In this document: in pieces, positions 1 to 7,015 of the stretch
Layout of the letters: the number at the start of each line of letters is the position of its first letter
How positions within the stretch are numbered: position 1 is the first letter of the stretch
Origin: an uncultured Collinsella sp.
GTDB lineage: Bacteria > Actinomycetota > Coriobacteriia > Coriobacteriales > Coriobacteriaceae
NCBI GenBank assembly: GCA_902476475.1
Contig: CABSDO010000062.1
Location: 1-12,140, forward strand
Direction: 5' to 3'
DNA length: 12,140 bases
Made by a program: the position numbers and the translations under genes
Notes under the pieces: generated by a model
Told to the model about the DNA's origin: nothing
The model's database searches: none
The model's input: the letters and a program-made list of their open reading frames with translations, nothing else

Positions 1-781
1 GTCCTCGGTGGCCAAGCCGGTGTTCGACGCGCTGGGCGCCGACGTGCGCGTGATCAATGCCGCGCCTGATGGTTTTAACATCAACGTCGACTGCGGCTCC
101 ACGCATATGGAGCGTCTGCAGCGCCACGTGGTGGAGCAGGGCCTGGACGTGGGTTTTGCTTACGACGGCGATGCCGACCGCTGCCTGGCCGTGGACGAGC
201 GCGGCCGCGTGGTCGATGGCGACCAGATCCTGTACGTGTGCGGCGTGTACCTGAACAAGCACGGTCGCCTTTCGGGCGGTACCGTGGTTCCGACGATTGC
301 CAGCAACTTTGGCCTGATCAAGTCGTTGGAGCTTGCCGGCCTAAGTGCCGTGACCAGCGGTGTGGGCGACCGTCACGTGTATGCCAAGATGCGCGAGGGC
401 GGCTACAGCCTGGGCGGCGAGCAGACGGGCCATACGATCTTTGGCGATATCGAGCGCACGGGCGACGGCATTATGACCTCGCTGCGCGTGATGGAAGTGA
501 TCCGCGCCGAGCGCGAGACGCTCTCGCAGCTCACGGCTCCGTGCAAGCTGCTACCGCAGGCGCAGGTGGCCGTGCGCGTGGCGGACAAGGACGCCGCGCT
601 CGAGAACATGGGCGTGCAGAACGCCATCGCCGAGGCCGAGGCTGCGCTGGCAGGCGAGGGCCGCGTGCTCGTACGCAAGAGCGGAACCGAGTCTGTGATT
701 CGCGTTTTGGCCGAAGCCCCCGACCAAGCCGCCGCCGACGCCGCCATGAAGCGCATCGCAAGTGCTCTGGAGGCTTTTTAG
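1..781 (+). CDS. glmM: Phosphoglucosamine mutase GlmM, C-terminal part (5' end outside window)
   Basis: GlmM interconverts glucosamine-6-phosphate and glucosamine-1-phosphate in the cytoplasm, feeding UDP-GlcNAc for peptidoglycan. The open frame starts at base 2 and runs off the left edge. 259 residues are visible against about 445 for the family, so the N-terminal part with the catalytic phosphoserine is missing. Visible marks, numbered from the first visible codon, are the metal-binding loop DGDADR (55-60), the sugar-specificity loop GEQTGH (139-144) and the C-terminal phosphate-binding loop RKSGTES (225-231). The last is usually written KSGTEP, so Ser replaces Pro here. GlmM is preferred over phosphomannomutase because of the GEQTGH loop and the overall fit. 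The frame ends at TAG (779-781), followed directly by a perfect hairpin. Confidence 0.93.
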   Translation, partial: SSVAKPVFDALGADVRVINAAPDGFNINVDCGSTHMERLQRHVVEQGLDVGFAYDGDADRCLAVDERGRVVDGDQILYVCGVYLNKHGRLSGGTVVPTIASNFGLIKSLELAGLSAVTSGVGDRHVYAKMREGGYSLGGEQTGHTIFGDIERTGDGIMTSLRVMEVIRAERETLSQLTAPCKLLPQAQVAVRVADKDAALENMGVQNAIAEAEAALAGEGRVLVRKSGTESVIRVLAEAPDQAAADAAMKRIASALEAF

Positions 782-808
782 TTACGCGGTTTTACCAAAC
801 CGCGTAAC
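781..808. repeat. Perfect 12-bp hairpin at the glmM stop codon
   Basis: GTTACGCGGTTT (781-792) and AAACCGCGTAAC (797-808) are exact reverse complements around the loop TACC. The stem begins on the last base of the glmM stop codon. No T-run follows on the plus strand, so it is not a classical intrinsic terminator. It could protect the glmM 3' end, end transcription inefficiently, or be an intergenic palindromic repeat. Confidence 0.6.
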
Positions 809-820
809 TGCTCGACGCTG

Positions 821-849
821 TAGTCATTGGGGACGTTCTTAAACGACTA
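821..849. repeat. Short REP-like palindrome
   Basis: TAGTCATT (821-828) and AAACGACTA (841-849) form an imperfect inverted repeat, with five outer and two inner pairs and one A-C mismatch. It flanks the core GGGGACGTTCTT. The shape resembles REP-type intergenic elements. Only one copy is visible here, so the assignment is tentative. Confidence 0.3.
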
Positions 850-853
850 GGTG

Positions 854-895
854 AAAAAAGGGGGCGCTGCGGATTGGTTCCGCGGCGCCCCCTTT
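854..895 (-). terminator. Rho-independent terminator of the M32 carboxypeptidase gene
   Basis: A 16-bp stem pairs 857-872 with 880-895 around a 7-base loop, with one G-U pair. Read on the minus strand it ends in six U residues (complement of 854-859). It lies 22 bases past the minus-strand stop codon at 918. On the plus strand the tail is only TTTGC, so it may also stop glmM transcripts, but less efficiently. Confidence 0.85.
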
Positions 896-917
896 GCGTT
901 GGCGTGTCGGTTATGCC

Positions 918-2492
918 TTACAGCTCGTACAGCGTGGTGAACTTGTCCTGCAGGTAGCTGCAGTAGTAGCGGGCGTCAAAGGCCATGCCGCAGGCGCCCT
1001 TGATGAGTTCCGGCGCGTCTTTGGCGCGGCCCCACTGCCAAATGTGCTCGCCCAGCCAGGTGCGGACGGGTGCCAGGTCGCCGCTTGCACAGGCACCGTT
1101 GAGGTCGACGCCGTCGCGGCACATGGCCGGCACAAACATGGCATCGTAGGCGCTGCCCAGCGCGTACGTGGGGAAGTAACCAAACGAGCCGCCGCTCCAG
1201 TGCGTGTCCTGCAGGCAGCCACGTGCGTCGTCGGGAACGGGAATGCCCAGGTACTCGTCCATAAAGCGATTCCAAAGCGCGGGGATGTCCTTGGCCGTGG
1301 CCTCGCCGGCAAACAGCATGCGCTCAATCTGGTAGCGCACCATAATATGCAGCGGGTAGGTGAGCTCGTCGGCCTCGGTGCGGATCAGCGACGGCTGCGC
1401 AATGTTCACGGCGCGGTAGAGCGTGTCCTCGTCCACGTCGCCGTAGGCCTCGGGCGCGTGACGGCGCAGTACCTGCAGCAGCGGTCCCATAAAGGCGCGG
1501 CTGCGGCCCACGGTGTTCTCAAAGAAGCGGCTCTGGCTCTCGTGGATGCCCATGGAAGTGCCGCCCTCCAGGCACGTGCGCGCATAAGCCGGATTGACGC
1601 CCAGCTCGTACATGGCATGTCCCGCCTCGTGGATGATGCTGTAGACGTTGGAGATGCAGTCGTCTTCGTAGATGTGCGTCGCGATGCGCGCATCACCCAC
1701 GGCAAAGCCCTCGCTAAACGGGTGCTCAGTAAAGGCAAGCGTGGTGTCGTTCAGGTCCAGGCCGACGAGCTTCATAAGGTCGAAGCTCATGGCGCGCTGG
1801 GCAGCCTCGGGCACGCGGGCGTGCAAAAAGTCGGCAGCTGGCTGCTGGCCGCGCTCGCCGATGGCGTGCACGAGCGGAACGACCGTGGCCTTGACCTCAT
1901 CGCAAAACGCGTCGAAGCTCTTGGCGGAAAGACCACGCTCGTACTGGTCGAGCCAAACATCGTATGGGTCGCGCTTGGGGTCCATGAGCTCGGCCTGATG
2001 CTTAAGCTGGCCGACGATTCTATCCACATAGGGCTCAAAGCTCGCCCAGTCATTGGCCGTCTTGGCCTTGTGCCACACGGCGTCGGCCTCGCAGGTGAGC
2101 CTGGTCCAGGCCTCGGCCTCCTCGGTGGGAATGGCGCTTGCCTCGCGCTGGTCGCGGCCGAGCACACGGATCTCGTCGAGCAGCTGCGGGTCGTCGATCT
2201 TGCCTCCGGAGACGGTCTCGCGTGCCAGCGAGCGCACAAGTTCGACAGACTTTTCGCTGGTCAGCAGCTTGTGATGCTCGCCGGCAAGCGTGCCCATGGC
2301 GTCGGCACGCGCTGCTGCGCCGTTGGCGGGGGCAATGGTCGCGCCGTCAAACTCGGCAATCTTGAGCAGGTACTCACGAGTCCACAGCTTGCCTTCGAGC
2401 TTGCGGAATTTTTTGACGGCCTTATCGACCTTCATGCCTTTGGATGTCTTGCCCGCTGCAGGCTCGGCCTTCTTATCGAGTTTCTTTCCCAT
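918..2492 (-). CDS. M32-family metallocarboxypeptidase (carboxypeptidase Taq family)
   Basis: This is a predicted cytoplasmic zinc carboxypeptidase that removes C-terminal residues from peptides. The 524-residue product matches the usual family length of about 500. The zinc motif HEAGH is at residues 288-292 (ligands H288 and H292, catalytic E289). The downstream M32 hallmark HESQSR begins at 317, and E318 is the expected third metal ligand. The first 25 residues are a Lys/Ala-rich extension with no signal peptide. The ATG at 2492 is preceded on the minus strand by AAGGA with a 6-base spacer. The gene is monocistronic, convergent with glmM and divergent from pheST, with its own terminator. 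No convincing promoter could be picked in the short shared upstream region. Confidence 0.93.
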   Translation of the reverse strand: MGKKLDKKAEPAAGKTSKGMKVDKAVKKFRKLEGKLWTREYLLKIAEFDGATIAPANGAAARADAMGTLAGEHHKLLTSEKSVELVRSLARETVSGGKIDDPQLLDEIRVLGRDQREASAIPTEEAEAWTRLTCEADAVWHKAKTANDWASFEPYVDRIVGQLKHQAELMDPKRDPYDVWLDQYERGLSAKSFDAFCDEVKATVVPLVHAIGERGQQPAADFLHARVPEAAQRAMSFDLMKLVGLDLNDTTLAFTEHPFSEGFAVGDARIATHIYEDDCISNVYSIIHEAGHAMYELGVNPAYARTCLEGGTSMGIHESQSRFFENTVGRSRAFMGPLLQVLRRHAPEAYGDVDEDTLYRAVNIAQPSLIRTEADELTYPLHIMVRYQIERMLFAGEATAKDIPALWNRFMDEYLGIPVPDDARGCLQDTHWSGGSFGYFPTYALGSAYDAMFVPAMCRDGVDLNGACASGDLAPVRTWLGEHIWQWGRAKDAPELIKGACGMAFDARYYCSYLQDKFTTLYEL

Positions 2493-2610
2493 ACCATATC
2501 CTTGATCTCGTGAGCCGAGCGCTTCGGGTGGGCGCGCGGCCAGTTTGCACAGCTACCTGCCTTGTACCCAGTGCGAACAAAACGGAACGCGGCGATGCAC
2601 ACGCAGAATG

Positions 2611-2619
2611 TGTTATCCT
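2611..2619 (+). promoter_or_regulatory. Predicted extended -10 promoter of the pheST T-box transcript
   Basis: TGTTATCCT is an extended -10 element (TG-N-TATCCT). It would start transcription near 2626, just before the base of T-box stem I at 2631. No good -35 hexamer is visible 16-18 bases upstream, which extended -10 promoters can tolerate. The rest of 2493-2610 shows no gene and no other clear signal. Confidence 0.4.
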
Positions 2620-2625
2620 ATAGCC

Positions 2626-2911
2626 CAATGCGTTGACGGAGAGGGTTTTGCCCGCCGCGTCGCCGGCAAGAGAGGGAAGGTCATGGGCTGCGAGCCTTCC
2701 TGCGGTGACAAGGGCCAAGCGTTCACTCCCGAGCAGCGACCTCAACGGGCACGCGGCCAGCGGCGGCGAAGCCCCAGTAGGGAAGCCGTGAGCCTCGCGA
2801 CAAGGGGCACAGAGTGGGCGCGGCGGGCCAGACATCCGCCGGGTCAAACAAGGTGGTACCGCGGAATTCAACCGTCCTTGGGCAATGCACATGCCCGAGG
2901 GCGGTTTTTTT
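2626..2911 (+). promoter_or_regulatory. T-box leader (tRNA-Phe-sensing riboswitch) upstream of pheS
   Basis: T-box leaders bind a cognate tRNA. Uncharged tRNA stabilises an antiterminator and switches on the downstream synthetase gene. Visible parts are: the base of stem I, CGTTGA (2631-2636) with TCAACG (2742-2747); the AGAGAG bulge (about 2669-2674) followed by a stem of GGAAGG (2674-2679) and CCTTCC (2695-2700) enclosing the typical GGGCTGCGAG loop; a TTC Phe codon followed by A at 2722-2724, placed as the specifier; and the T-box core AAGGTGGTACCGCGG (2850-2864). The antiterminator strand CCGTCCTT (2872-2879) is also the 5' arm of the terminator, so the two folds exclude each other. The specifier is inferred from position and from the downstream gene. 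Confidence 0.92.
2871..2911 (+). terminator. Regulated intrinsic terminator of the T-box leader
   Basis: A 14-bp stem pairs 2871-2884 with 2892-2905, with two G-U pairs, around the loop ATGCACA. Seven T residues follow (2905-2911). It lies 86 bases before the pheS start and shares its 5' arm with the antiterminator, which makes this a transcription-attenuation T-box. Confidence 0.92.
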
Positions 2912-2996
2912 GTTACCGAACCGGGCCGCACATCCGCAGCTCCGGGTGGCTCCAGCCGCCGCGGCAAGTGGATGCGCGAGAGACGAAAGGGAAGAC

Positions 2997-4073
2997 ATGA
3001 GTCTGATTGATGATCTGGTCAAACTCGAGGAAGAGGCCAAGGAGCTCGTCGCAGGCGCCGATGACGCCGCCAAGCTCGAGGCTGCGCGTGTTGAGCTGCT
3101 CGGTCGCAAGGGTCGTATCACCGGCTTGATGCGCATGATGGGCAAGCTCGCCCCCGAGGATCGTCCCGTGATGGGCAAGCGCGCCAACGAGATGCGCCAG
3201 CTGATCGAGGGCATGCTCGACGAGCGAAACACCGAGATGAAGGCCGCCGCCCTCAAGCGCGCACTCGAGCACGACGCCGTCGACATCACGCTGCCGGGCA
3301 TCCGTCCGCAGATCGGCCACCAGCACCTGATCAAGCAAATCATCGAGGAGGCCGAGGACATCTTCTGCGGCATCGGCTACACCGTCGAGTCCGGCCCCAT
3401 GGTCGACACCTCTTACTACAACTTCACCGCGCTCAACGCTCCCATGGATCACCCGAGCCGCTCGGCCCGCGATACCTTCTACGTGGTCGACAACAACCCC
3501 GGCAGCGTCGCGCACCCCGAGGCTCACGCCCACGGCGAGTCCGACGTGCTGCTGCGCACCCAGACTTCGGGCGTGCAGATCCACACTATGGAGTCGCAGA
3601 AGCCGCCCATCTACATGATCTGCCCGGGCACCGTCTACCGTCCCGACACGGCCGATGCCTGCCACCTGCCGCAGTTCAACCAGATCGAGGGCCTGGTCGT
3701 CGACGAGGGCATCACCTTTGGCGACCTGAAGGGCACGCTCGACTACTTTGTTAAGTGCATGTTTGGCGAGGATCGCAAGACGCGTTACCGCCCGCACTTC
3801 TTCCCCTTCACCGAGCCCAGCTGCGAGGTGGACGTGAGCTGCCACGTGTGCGGCGGCAAGGGCTGCAACTTCTGCAAGCACAGCGGCTGGATCGAGATCT
3901 TGGGCTGCGGCATGGTCGACCCCAACGTCCTGATCAACTGCGGCATCGATCCCGAGAAGTACACCGGCTTCGCCTTTGGCATTGGCGCCGAGCGCGTCGC
4001 GGCCCTGCGCTACGACCTGCCGGACCTCAGAACGCTCATGACGGGCGATATGCGCTTCCTGAACCAATTTTAG
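2997..4073 (+). CDS. pheS: Phenylalanine--tRNA ligase alpha subunit
   Basis: This is the catalytic alpha subunit of the alpha2-beta2 phenylalanyl-tRNA synthetase, which charges tRNA-Phe in the cytosol. The product has 358 residues. An N-terminal coiled-coil tRNA-binding arm (about 1-95) precedes the class II core, with motif 2 around GTVYRPDTADACH (211-223) and motif 3 GFAFGIGAER (324-333). Two insertions stand out against E. coli PheS as I recall it: about 17 residues rich in His and Ala (about 163-184), and a four-cysteine loop (C282, C285, C290, C293) that may bind zinc. The ATG at 2997 follows AAGGGA and matches the normal PheS N-terminus. Upstream extension would run through the T-box leader and is rejected. 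The gene is controlled by the T-box and co-transcribed with pheT. Confidence 0.97.
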   Translation: MSLIDDLVKLEEEAKELVAGADDAAKLEAARVELLGRKGRITGLMRMMGKLAPEDRPVMGKRANEMRQLIEGMLDERNTEMKAAALKRALEHDAVDITLPGIRPQIGHQHLIKQIIEEAEDIFCGIGYTVESGPMVDTSYYNFTALNAPMDHPSRSARDTFYVVDNNPGSVAHPEAHAHGESDVLLRTQTSGVQIHTMESQKPPIYMICPGTVYRPDTADACHLPQFNQIEGLVVDEGITFGDLKGTLDYFVKCMFGEDRKTRYRPHFFPFTEPSCEVDVSCHVCGGKGCNFCKHSGWIEILGCGMVDPNVLINCGIDPEKYTGFAFGIGAERVAALRYDLPDLRTLMTGDMRFLNQF

Positions 4074-4079
4074 GCTTGC

Positions 4080-4166
4080 CCAGGCACCCCATCTTGGCGT
4101 TCAAACCGTCGCTCGCGTACCTTTAGTACGCGTCGCTCCTCTTTCACGCCAACCTGGGGCACCTGG
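4080..4166. repeat. 87-base imperfect palindrome between pheS and pheT
   Basis: Two 41-base arms (4080-4120 and 4126-4166) are imperfect reverse complements around CTTTA, with 27 of 41 positions pairing. Perfect blocks are CCAGG/CCTGG at the ends, CCCCA/TGGGG, TTGGCGT/ACGCCAA, and CGCGTAC/GTACGCG at the tip. No T-run follows, so it is not a classical terminator. It fills most of the 162-base gap inside what should be a tight operon. It looks like an inserted intergenic palindromic repeat, or an mRNA-stability or attenuation element. Confidence 0.7.
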
Positions 4167-4235
4167 ACAACCCTAAGGCGAACGTCTTCATTTGATATTC
4201 CTCCCTTTGCGGAGATTAAGAACTAGGAGAGCTAC

Positions 4236-6689
4236 ATGCGCGTTTCTTACGACTGGCTCAAGACCATGATCGATATTCCGGAGGATCCCAAGACCCTTTC
4301 GGACGAATATATCCGTACCGGCACCGAGGTCGAGGCGATCGATGCCGTGGGCGAGTCCTTCGACCACGTGGTTACCGCCAAGGTACTCACCAAGACCCCG
4401 CACCCCGATAGCGACCACATGTATGTGTGCTCGGTCGACGTGGGCGACAAGAACCTCGACGCTGACGGCAACCCCGCTCCGCTGCAGATCGTCTGCGGCG
4501 CGCAGAACTTTGAGGCCGGCGACCACATCGTCACGGCCATGATCGGCGCCGAGCTGCCCGGCGACATCAAGATCAAGAAGAGCAAGCTCCGCGGCGTCGT
4601 GTCCATGGGCATGAACTGCTCCGCGCGCGAACTCGGCCTGGGCGGCGACCACTCCGGCATCATGATCCTGCCCGAGGATACGCCCTGCGGCATGCCGTTT
4701 GCCGAGTATGTGGGCTCGAGCGATACCGTGCTCGACTGCGAGATCACGCCCAACCGCCCCGACTGCCTGTCCATGATCGGCATGGCCCGCGAGACCGGTG
4801 CCATCTTCGACCGCGATTTCCACGTTGAGCTGCCCGCCATCCAGGCCGAGACCGGCCGCACGACGGACGACGAGCTTTCGGTCGAGATTGCCGACGAGGG
4901 CCTGTGCGACCGCTATGTCGCCCGCATCGTGCGCAACGTGAAGGTCGGCCCGTCGCCCGACTGGATGGTCAAGCGCCTCAACGCCCTGGGCGTGCGTCCG
5001 CACAACAACATCGTCGACATCACCAACTATGTGATGATGCTCACCGGTCAGCCGCTGCACGCCTTTGACCTGTCCAGCTTTGCCGAGCGCGAGGGCCGTC
5101 GCCGCGTGGTGGTTCGCGCTGCCCAGCAGGACGAGAAGTTCACGACCCTCGACGGCGAGGAGCGCACGCTCGACGCCGGCATGGGCCTCATCACCGACGG
5201 CGAGCGTCCCGTGGCGCTGGCCGGCGTCATGGGCGGCATGGATTCCGAGATCGAGGACGACACCGTCGACGTGATGGTCGAGAGCGCCTGCTTCAACGCC
5301 GGTCGCACCTCGCATACCAGCCGCGACCTGTCGCTGATCTCGGACGCCTCCATTCGCTTTGAGCGCCAGGTCGACGAGACCGGCTGCGTGGATGTGGCCA
5401 ACGTGGCCTGCGCGCTCATCGAGGAGATTGCCGGCGGCCAGGTCGCTCCCGGCTACATCGACGTGTTCCCCGCTCCTAAGACCATCGACAGCATCAAGCT
5501 GCGCCTGGCCCGCGTGCACGCCATCTGCGGCGCCGACATCGAGCCCGACTTTATCGAGCGCTCGCTCACCCGCTTGGGTTGCACCGTCGAGCGCGACGGC
5601 GAGGACTTTATGGTTACCCCGCCGAGCTTCCGTCCCGACCTGCCGCGCGAGATCGATCTGATCGAGGAAGTCCTGCGCCTGTGGGGCATGGGCCGCGTGA
5701 CGGCGACCATCCCGGCTGCCAAGAACCACATCGGCGGCCTGACCCGCGAGCAGAAGCTCACCCGCAAGGTCGGCGAGATCCTGCGCGCCTGCGGCCTCAA
5801 CGAGACCACGACCTTTGGCTTTGCCGCCCCGGGCGACCTGGAGAAGATCGGCATGTCCACCGAGGGCCGCGGCTGCCCCGTGGTGCTCATGAACCCGCTG
5901 GTGGCCGAGCAGACCGAGATGCGTCGCTCGCTGCTGCCGGGCCTGCTGCAGTCCGTGGCCTACAACGAGGCCCACGGCACGCCCAACGTGCACCTGTACG
6001 AGGTCGGCAGCCTGTTCCACGGCCGCGAGAACGCCAGCCTGCCCAAGGAGACCAAGTCCGTGGCGGGCGTGCTCTCGGGCCAGTGGAGCGAGCAGTCCTG
6101 GAACATGAAGTACCGCAAGCTGCGCTTCTTCTTTGGCAAGGGCATCGTTGAGGAGCTGCTCGCCCAGCTACGCATCGAGAAGGTTCGCTTCCGTACCGTC
6201 GAGGGCGAGGGCTATGCCTTCCTGCAGCCGGGTCGTGCCGCTGAGGTCCTCTCGGGCGGAACCGTGCTGGGCTGGGTCGGCGAGATTCACCCCGAGGCGC
6301 GCGAGGCTATGGGCATTGACGAGGTTGTCGTTGCCTTTGAGCTCGATCTGGACAAGCTGATCAAGGGCGCCCGCAATCAGGAGAACTACCGTGAGTTCTC
6401 GCAGTACCCGGCCGTTGAGCACGACCTTGCTATCGTGGTCGACAACACTGTGACCTGCGAGGATCTTGAGCGTCGTATTACGAGTGCCGGCGGCAAGCTG
6501 CTCGAGGGCGTGCGCCTGTTCGATGTCTACCGCGATCCCATCCGCATCGGAGCGGGCAAAAAGTCCATGGCCTTTGCGCTTACGTATCGCTCCGACGACC
6601 ACACGCTTACCAGCGAAGAGGTCGAGAAAGCGCACCAGAAGATTGTCACCAAGGTGTGCAAGGGCGTAAACGGCGAGGTCCGCTCGTAA
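4236..6689 (+). CDS. pheT: Phenylalanine--tRNA ligase beta subunit
   Basis: This is the beta subunit of phenylalanyl-tRNA synthetase, which supports tRNA binding and editing of mischarged Tyr-tRNA-Phe. The 817 residues are close to the bacterial norm of about 800. In order: an N-terminal segment; the EMAP/OB-fold tRNA-binding domain (about 40-155, with HPDSDH and the GVVSMGMNCSARELGL segment); the B3/B4 editing domain (about 210-395, with DITNYVM and HAFDL); the B5 domain (about 410-490); a catalytic-like core; and a C-terminal ferredoxin-fold anticodon-binding (FDX-ACB) domain (about 720-817, starting near FSQYPAVEHDLAIV). The ATG at 4236 is preceded by AGGAG with a 6-base spacer. It is the second gene of the T-box operon, but far from pheS. 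Confidence 0.97.
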   Translation: MRVSYDWLKTMIDIPEDPKTLSDEYIRTGTEVEAIDAVGESFDHVVTAKVLTKTPHPDSDHMYVCSVDVGDKNLDADGNPAPLQIVCGAQNFEAGDHIVTAMIGAELPGDIKIKKSKLRGVVSMGMNCSARELGLGGDHSGIMILPEDTPCGMPFAEYVGSSDTVLDCEITPNRPDCLSMIGMARETGAIFDRDFHVELPAIQAETGRTTDDELSVEIADEGLCDRYVARIVRNVKVGPSPDWMVKRLNALGVRPHNNIVDITNYVMMLTGQPLHAFDLSSFAEREGRRRVVVRAAQQDEKFTTLDGEERTLDAGMGLITDGERPVALAGVMGGMDSEIEDDTVDVMVESACFNAGRTSHTSRDLSLISDASIRFERQVDETGCVDVANVACALIEEIAGGQVAPGYIDVFPAPKTIDSIKLRLARVHAICGADIEPDFIERSLTRLGCTVERDGEDFMVTPPSFRPDLPREIDLIEEVLRLWGMGRVTATIPAAKNHIGGLTREQKLTRKVGEILRACGLNETTTFGFAAPGDLEKIGMSTEGRGCPVVLMNPLVAEQTEMRRSLLPGLLQSVAYNEAHGTPNVHLYEVGSLFHGRENASLPKETKSVAGVLSGQWSEQSWNMKYRKLRFFFGKGIVEELLAQLRIEKVRFRTVEGEGYAFLQPGRAAEVLSGGTVLGWVGEIHPEAREAMGIDEVVVAFELDLDKLIKGARNQENYREFSQYPAVEHDLAIVVDNTVTCEDLERRITSAGGKLLEGVRLFDVYRDPIRIGAGKKSMAFALTYRSDDHTLTSEEVEKAHQKIVTKVCKGVNGEVRS

Positions 6690-6701
6690 TCTTTGCCGTT
6701 T

Positions 6702-6796
6702 GGAACCCGCCCCCTGCGGGGTTTTCACGGCAACGTCCTCGCCGCTTCGCGGCTGCGGGATGTTGCCTTAGAAAACCCCTCTCGAGGGCGGGTTCC
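6702..6796. repeat. 95-base interrupted palindrome after pheT
   Basis: Nested perfect blocks pair inward: GGAACCCGCCC (6702-6712) with 6786-6796, GGGGTTTTC (6718-6726) with 6771-6779, GGCAAC (6729-6734) with 6762-6767, and GCCGC (6741-6745) with 6749-6753 around TTC. Small asymmetric bulges separate the blocks. Inside the left arm, CCCC-TGC-GGGG-TTTT (6711-6725) is also a short terminator-like hairpin that could end pheST transcripts. The whole resembles a repetitive extragenic palindrome. Confidence 0.65.
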
Positions 6797-6914
6797 TGCG
6801 TTAACCTTGTTGCGAGCGGACCGCACCTTCTTCCGGGTGACCGGAAAGTTGGGAGTGCATGGGCCCTTTATTGGGCGGTGTGTGGACCTGGGTTAATAAC
6901 GTACGTATTGCAAG
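6797..6914. other. Spacer with two small hairpins, no gene seen
   Basis: No coding signal is apparent. Two short stem-loops are visible: TTCCGG-GTGA-CCGGAA (6831-6846, a GNRA-type tetraloop) and GCCC-TTTATT-GGGC (6863-6876). The palindrome ACGTACGT sits at 6899-6906. I see no B12-box or other recognisable riboswitch core. Confidence 0.35.
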
Positions 6915-6946
6915 GGCGTGCTGCGTTGTCGGCGGTGCGCCTTTTT
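6915..6946 (+). terminator. Probable intrinsic terminator before the metal-transport operon
   Basis: A 10-bp stem (6915-6924 with 6932-6941, including three G-U pairs) with a 7-base loop is followed by TTTTT (6942-6946). It would insulate the nickel operon from pheST readthrough. Its loop and 3' arm overlap the predicted operon promoter. Confidence 0.5.
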
Positions 6947-6954
6947 GTTAGTAT
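6926..6954 (+). promoter_or_regulatory. Predicted sigma-70-type promoter of the nickel transport operon
   Basis: TTGTCG (6926-6931) and TAGTAT (6949-6954) are separated by 17 bases. A start near 6961 would place the inverted-repeat operator immediately downstream, a position suited to repression. Confidence 0.5.
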
Positions 6955-6963
6955 GCAGAGTCG

Positions 6964-6991
6964 GTGTTACGGATTGTTGGAAACGTAACAC
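6964..6991. promoter_or_regulatory. Perfect inverted repeat, candidate NikR operator
   Basis: GTGTTAC (6964-6970), a 14-base spacer and GTAACAC (6985-6991) span 28 bases. This is the same overall geometry as the E. coli NikR site (6-base half-sites, 16-base spacer, 28 bases in all). The site lies 24 bases before the nikMN start codon and just after the predicted transcription start. NikR is inferred from the half-site geometry and from the nickel-type transporter. No regulator gene is present in the window. Confidence 0.6.
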
Positions 6992-7015
6992 GCAACGTTC
7001 TGATTGAGAGAGCTC

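Noticed and set aside
894..2513. Plus-strand open frame of 539 codons opposite the carboxypeptidase gene
   Set aside because: The minus-strand product shows the HEAGH and HESQSR motifs of M32 peptidases. The plus-strand frame is an antisense shadow typical of high-GC codon bias.
2814..2996. Extension of pheS upstream of the ATG at 2997
   Set aside because: It would translate the T-box antiterminator and terminator; the ATG at 2997 has a ribosome-binding site and the normal PheS N-terminus.
2913..4067. Minus-strand open frame opposite pheS
   Set aside because: Antisense shadow of pheS with biased composition and no recognisable domain.
4188..6020. Minus-strand open frame of 610 codons opposite pheT
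   Set aside because: pheT is unmistakable in the other strand. The antisense product is low-complexity, rich in His, Ala, Gly and Val, with no family resemblance.
6797..7015. Cobalamin riboswitch upstream of the metal-transport operon
   Set aside because: I looked for the conserved B12-box and core segments and saw none; the inverted-repeat operator fits a protein repressor better.
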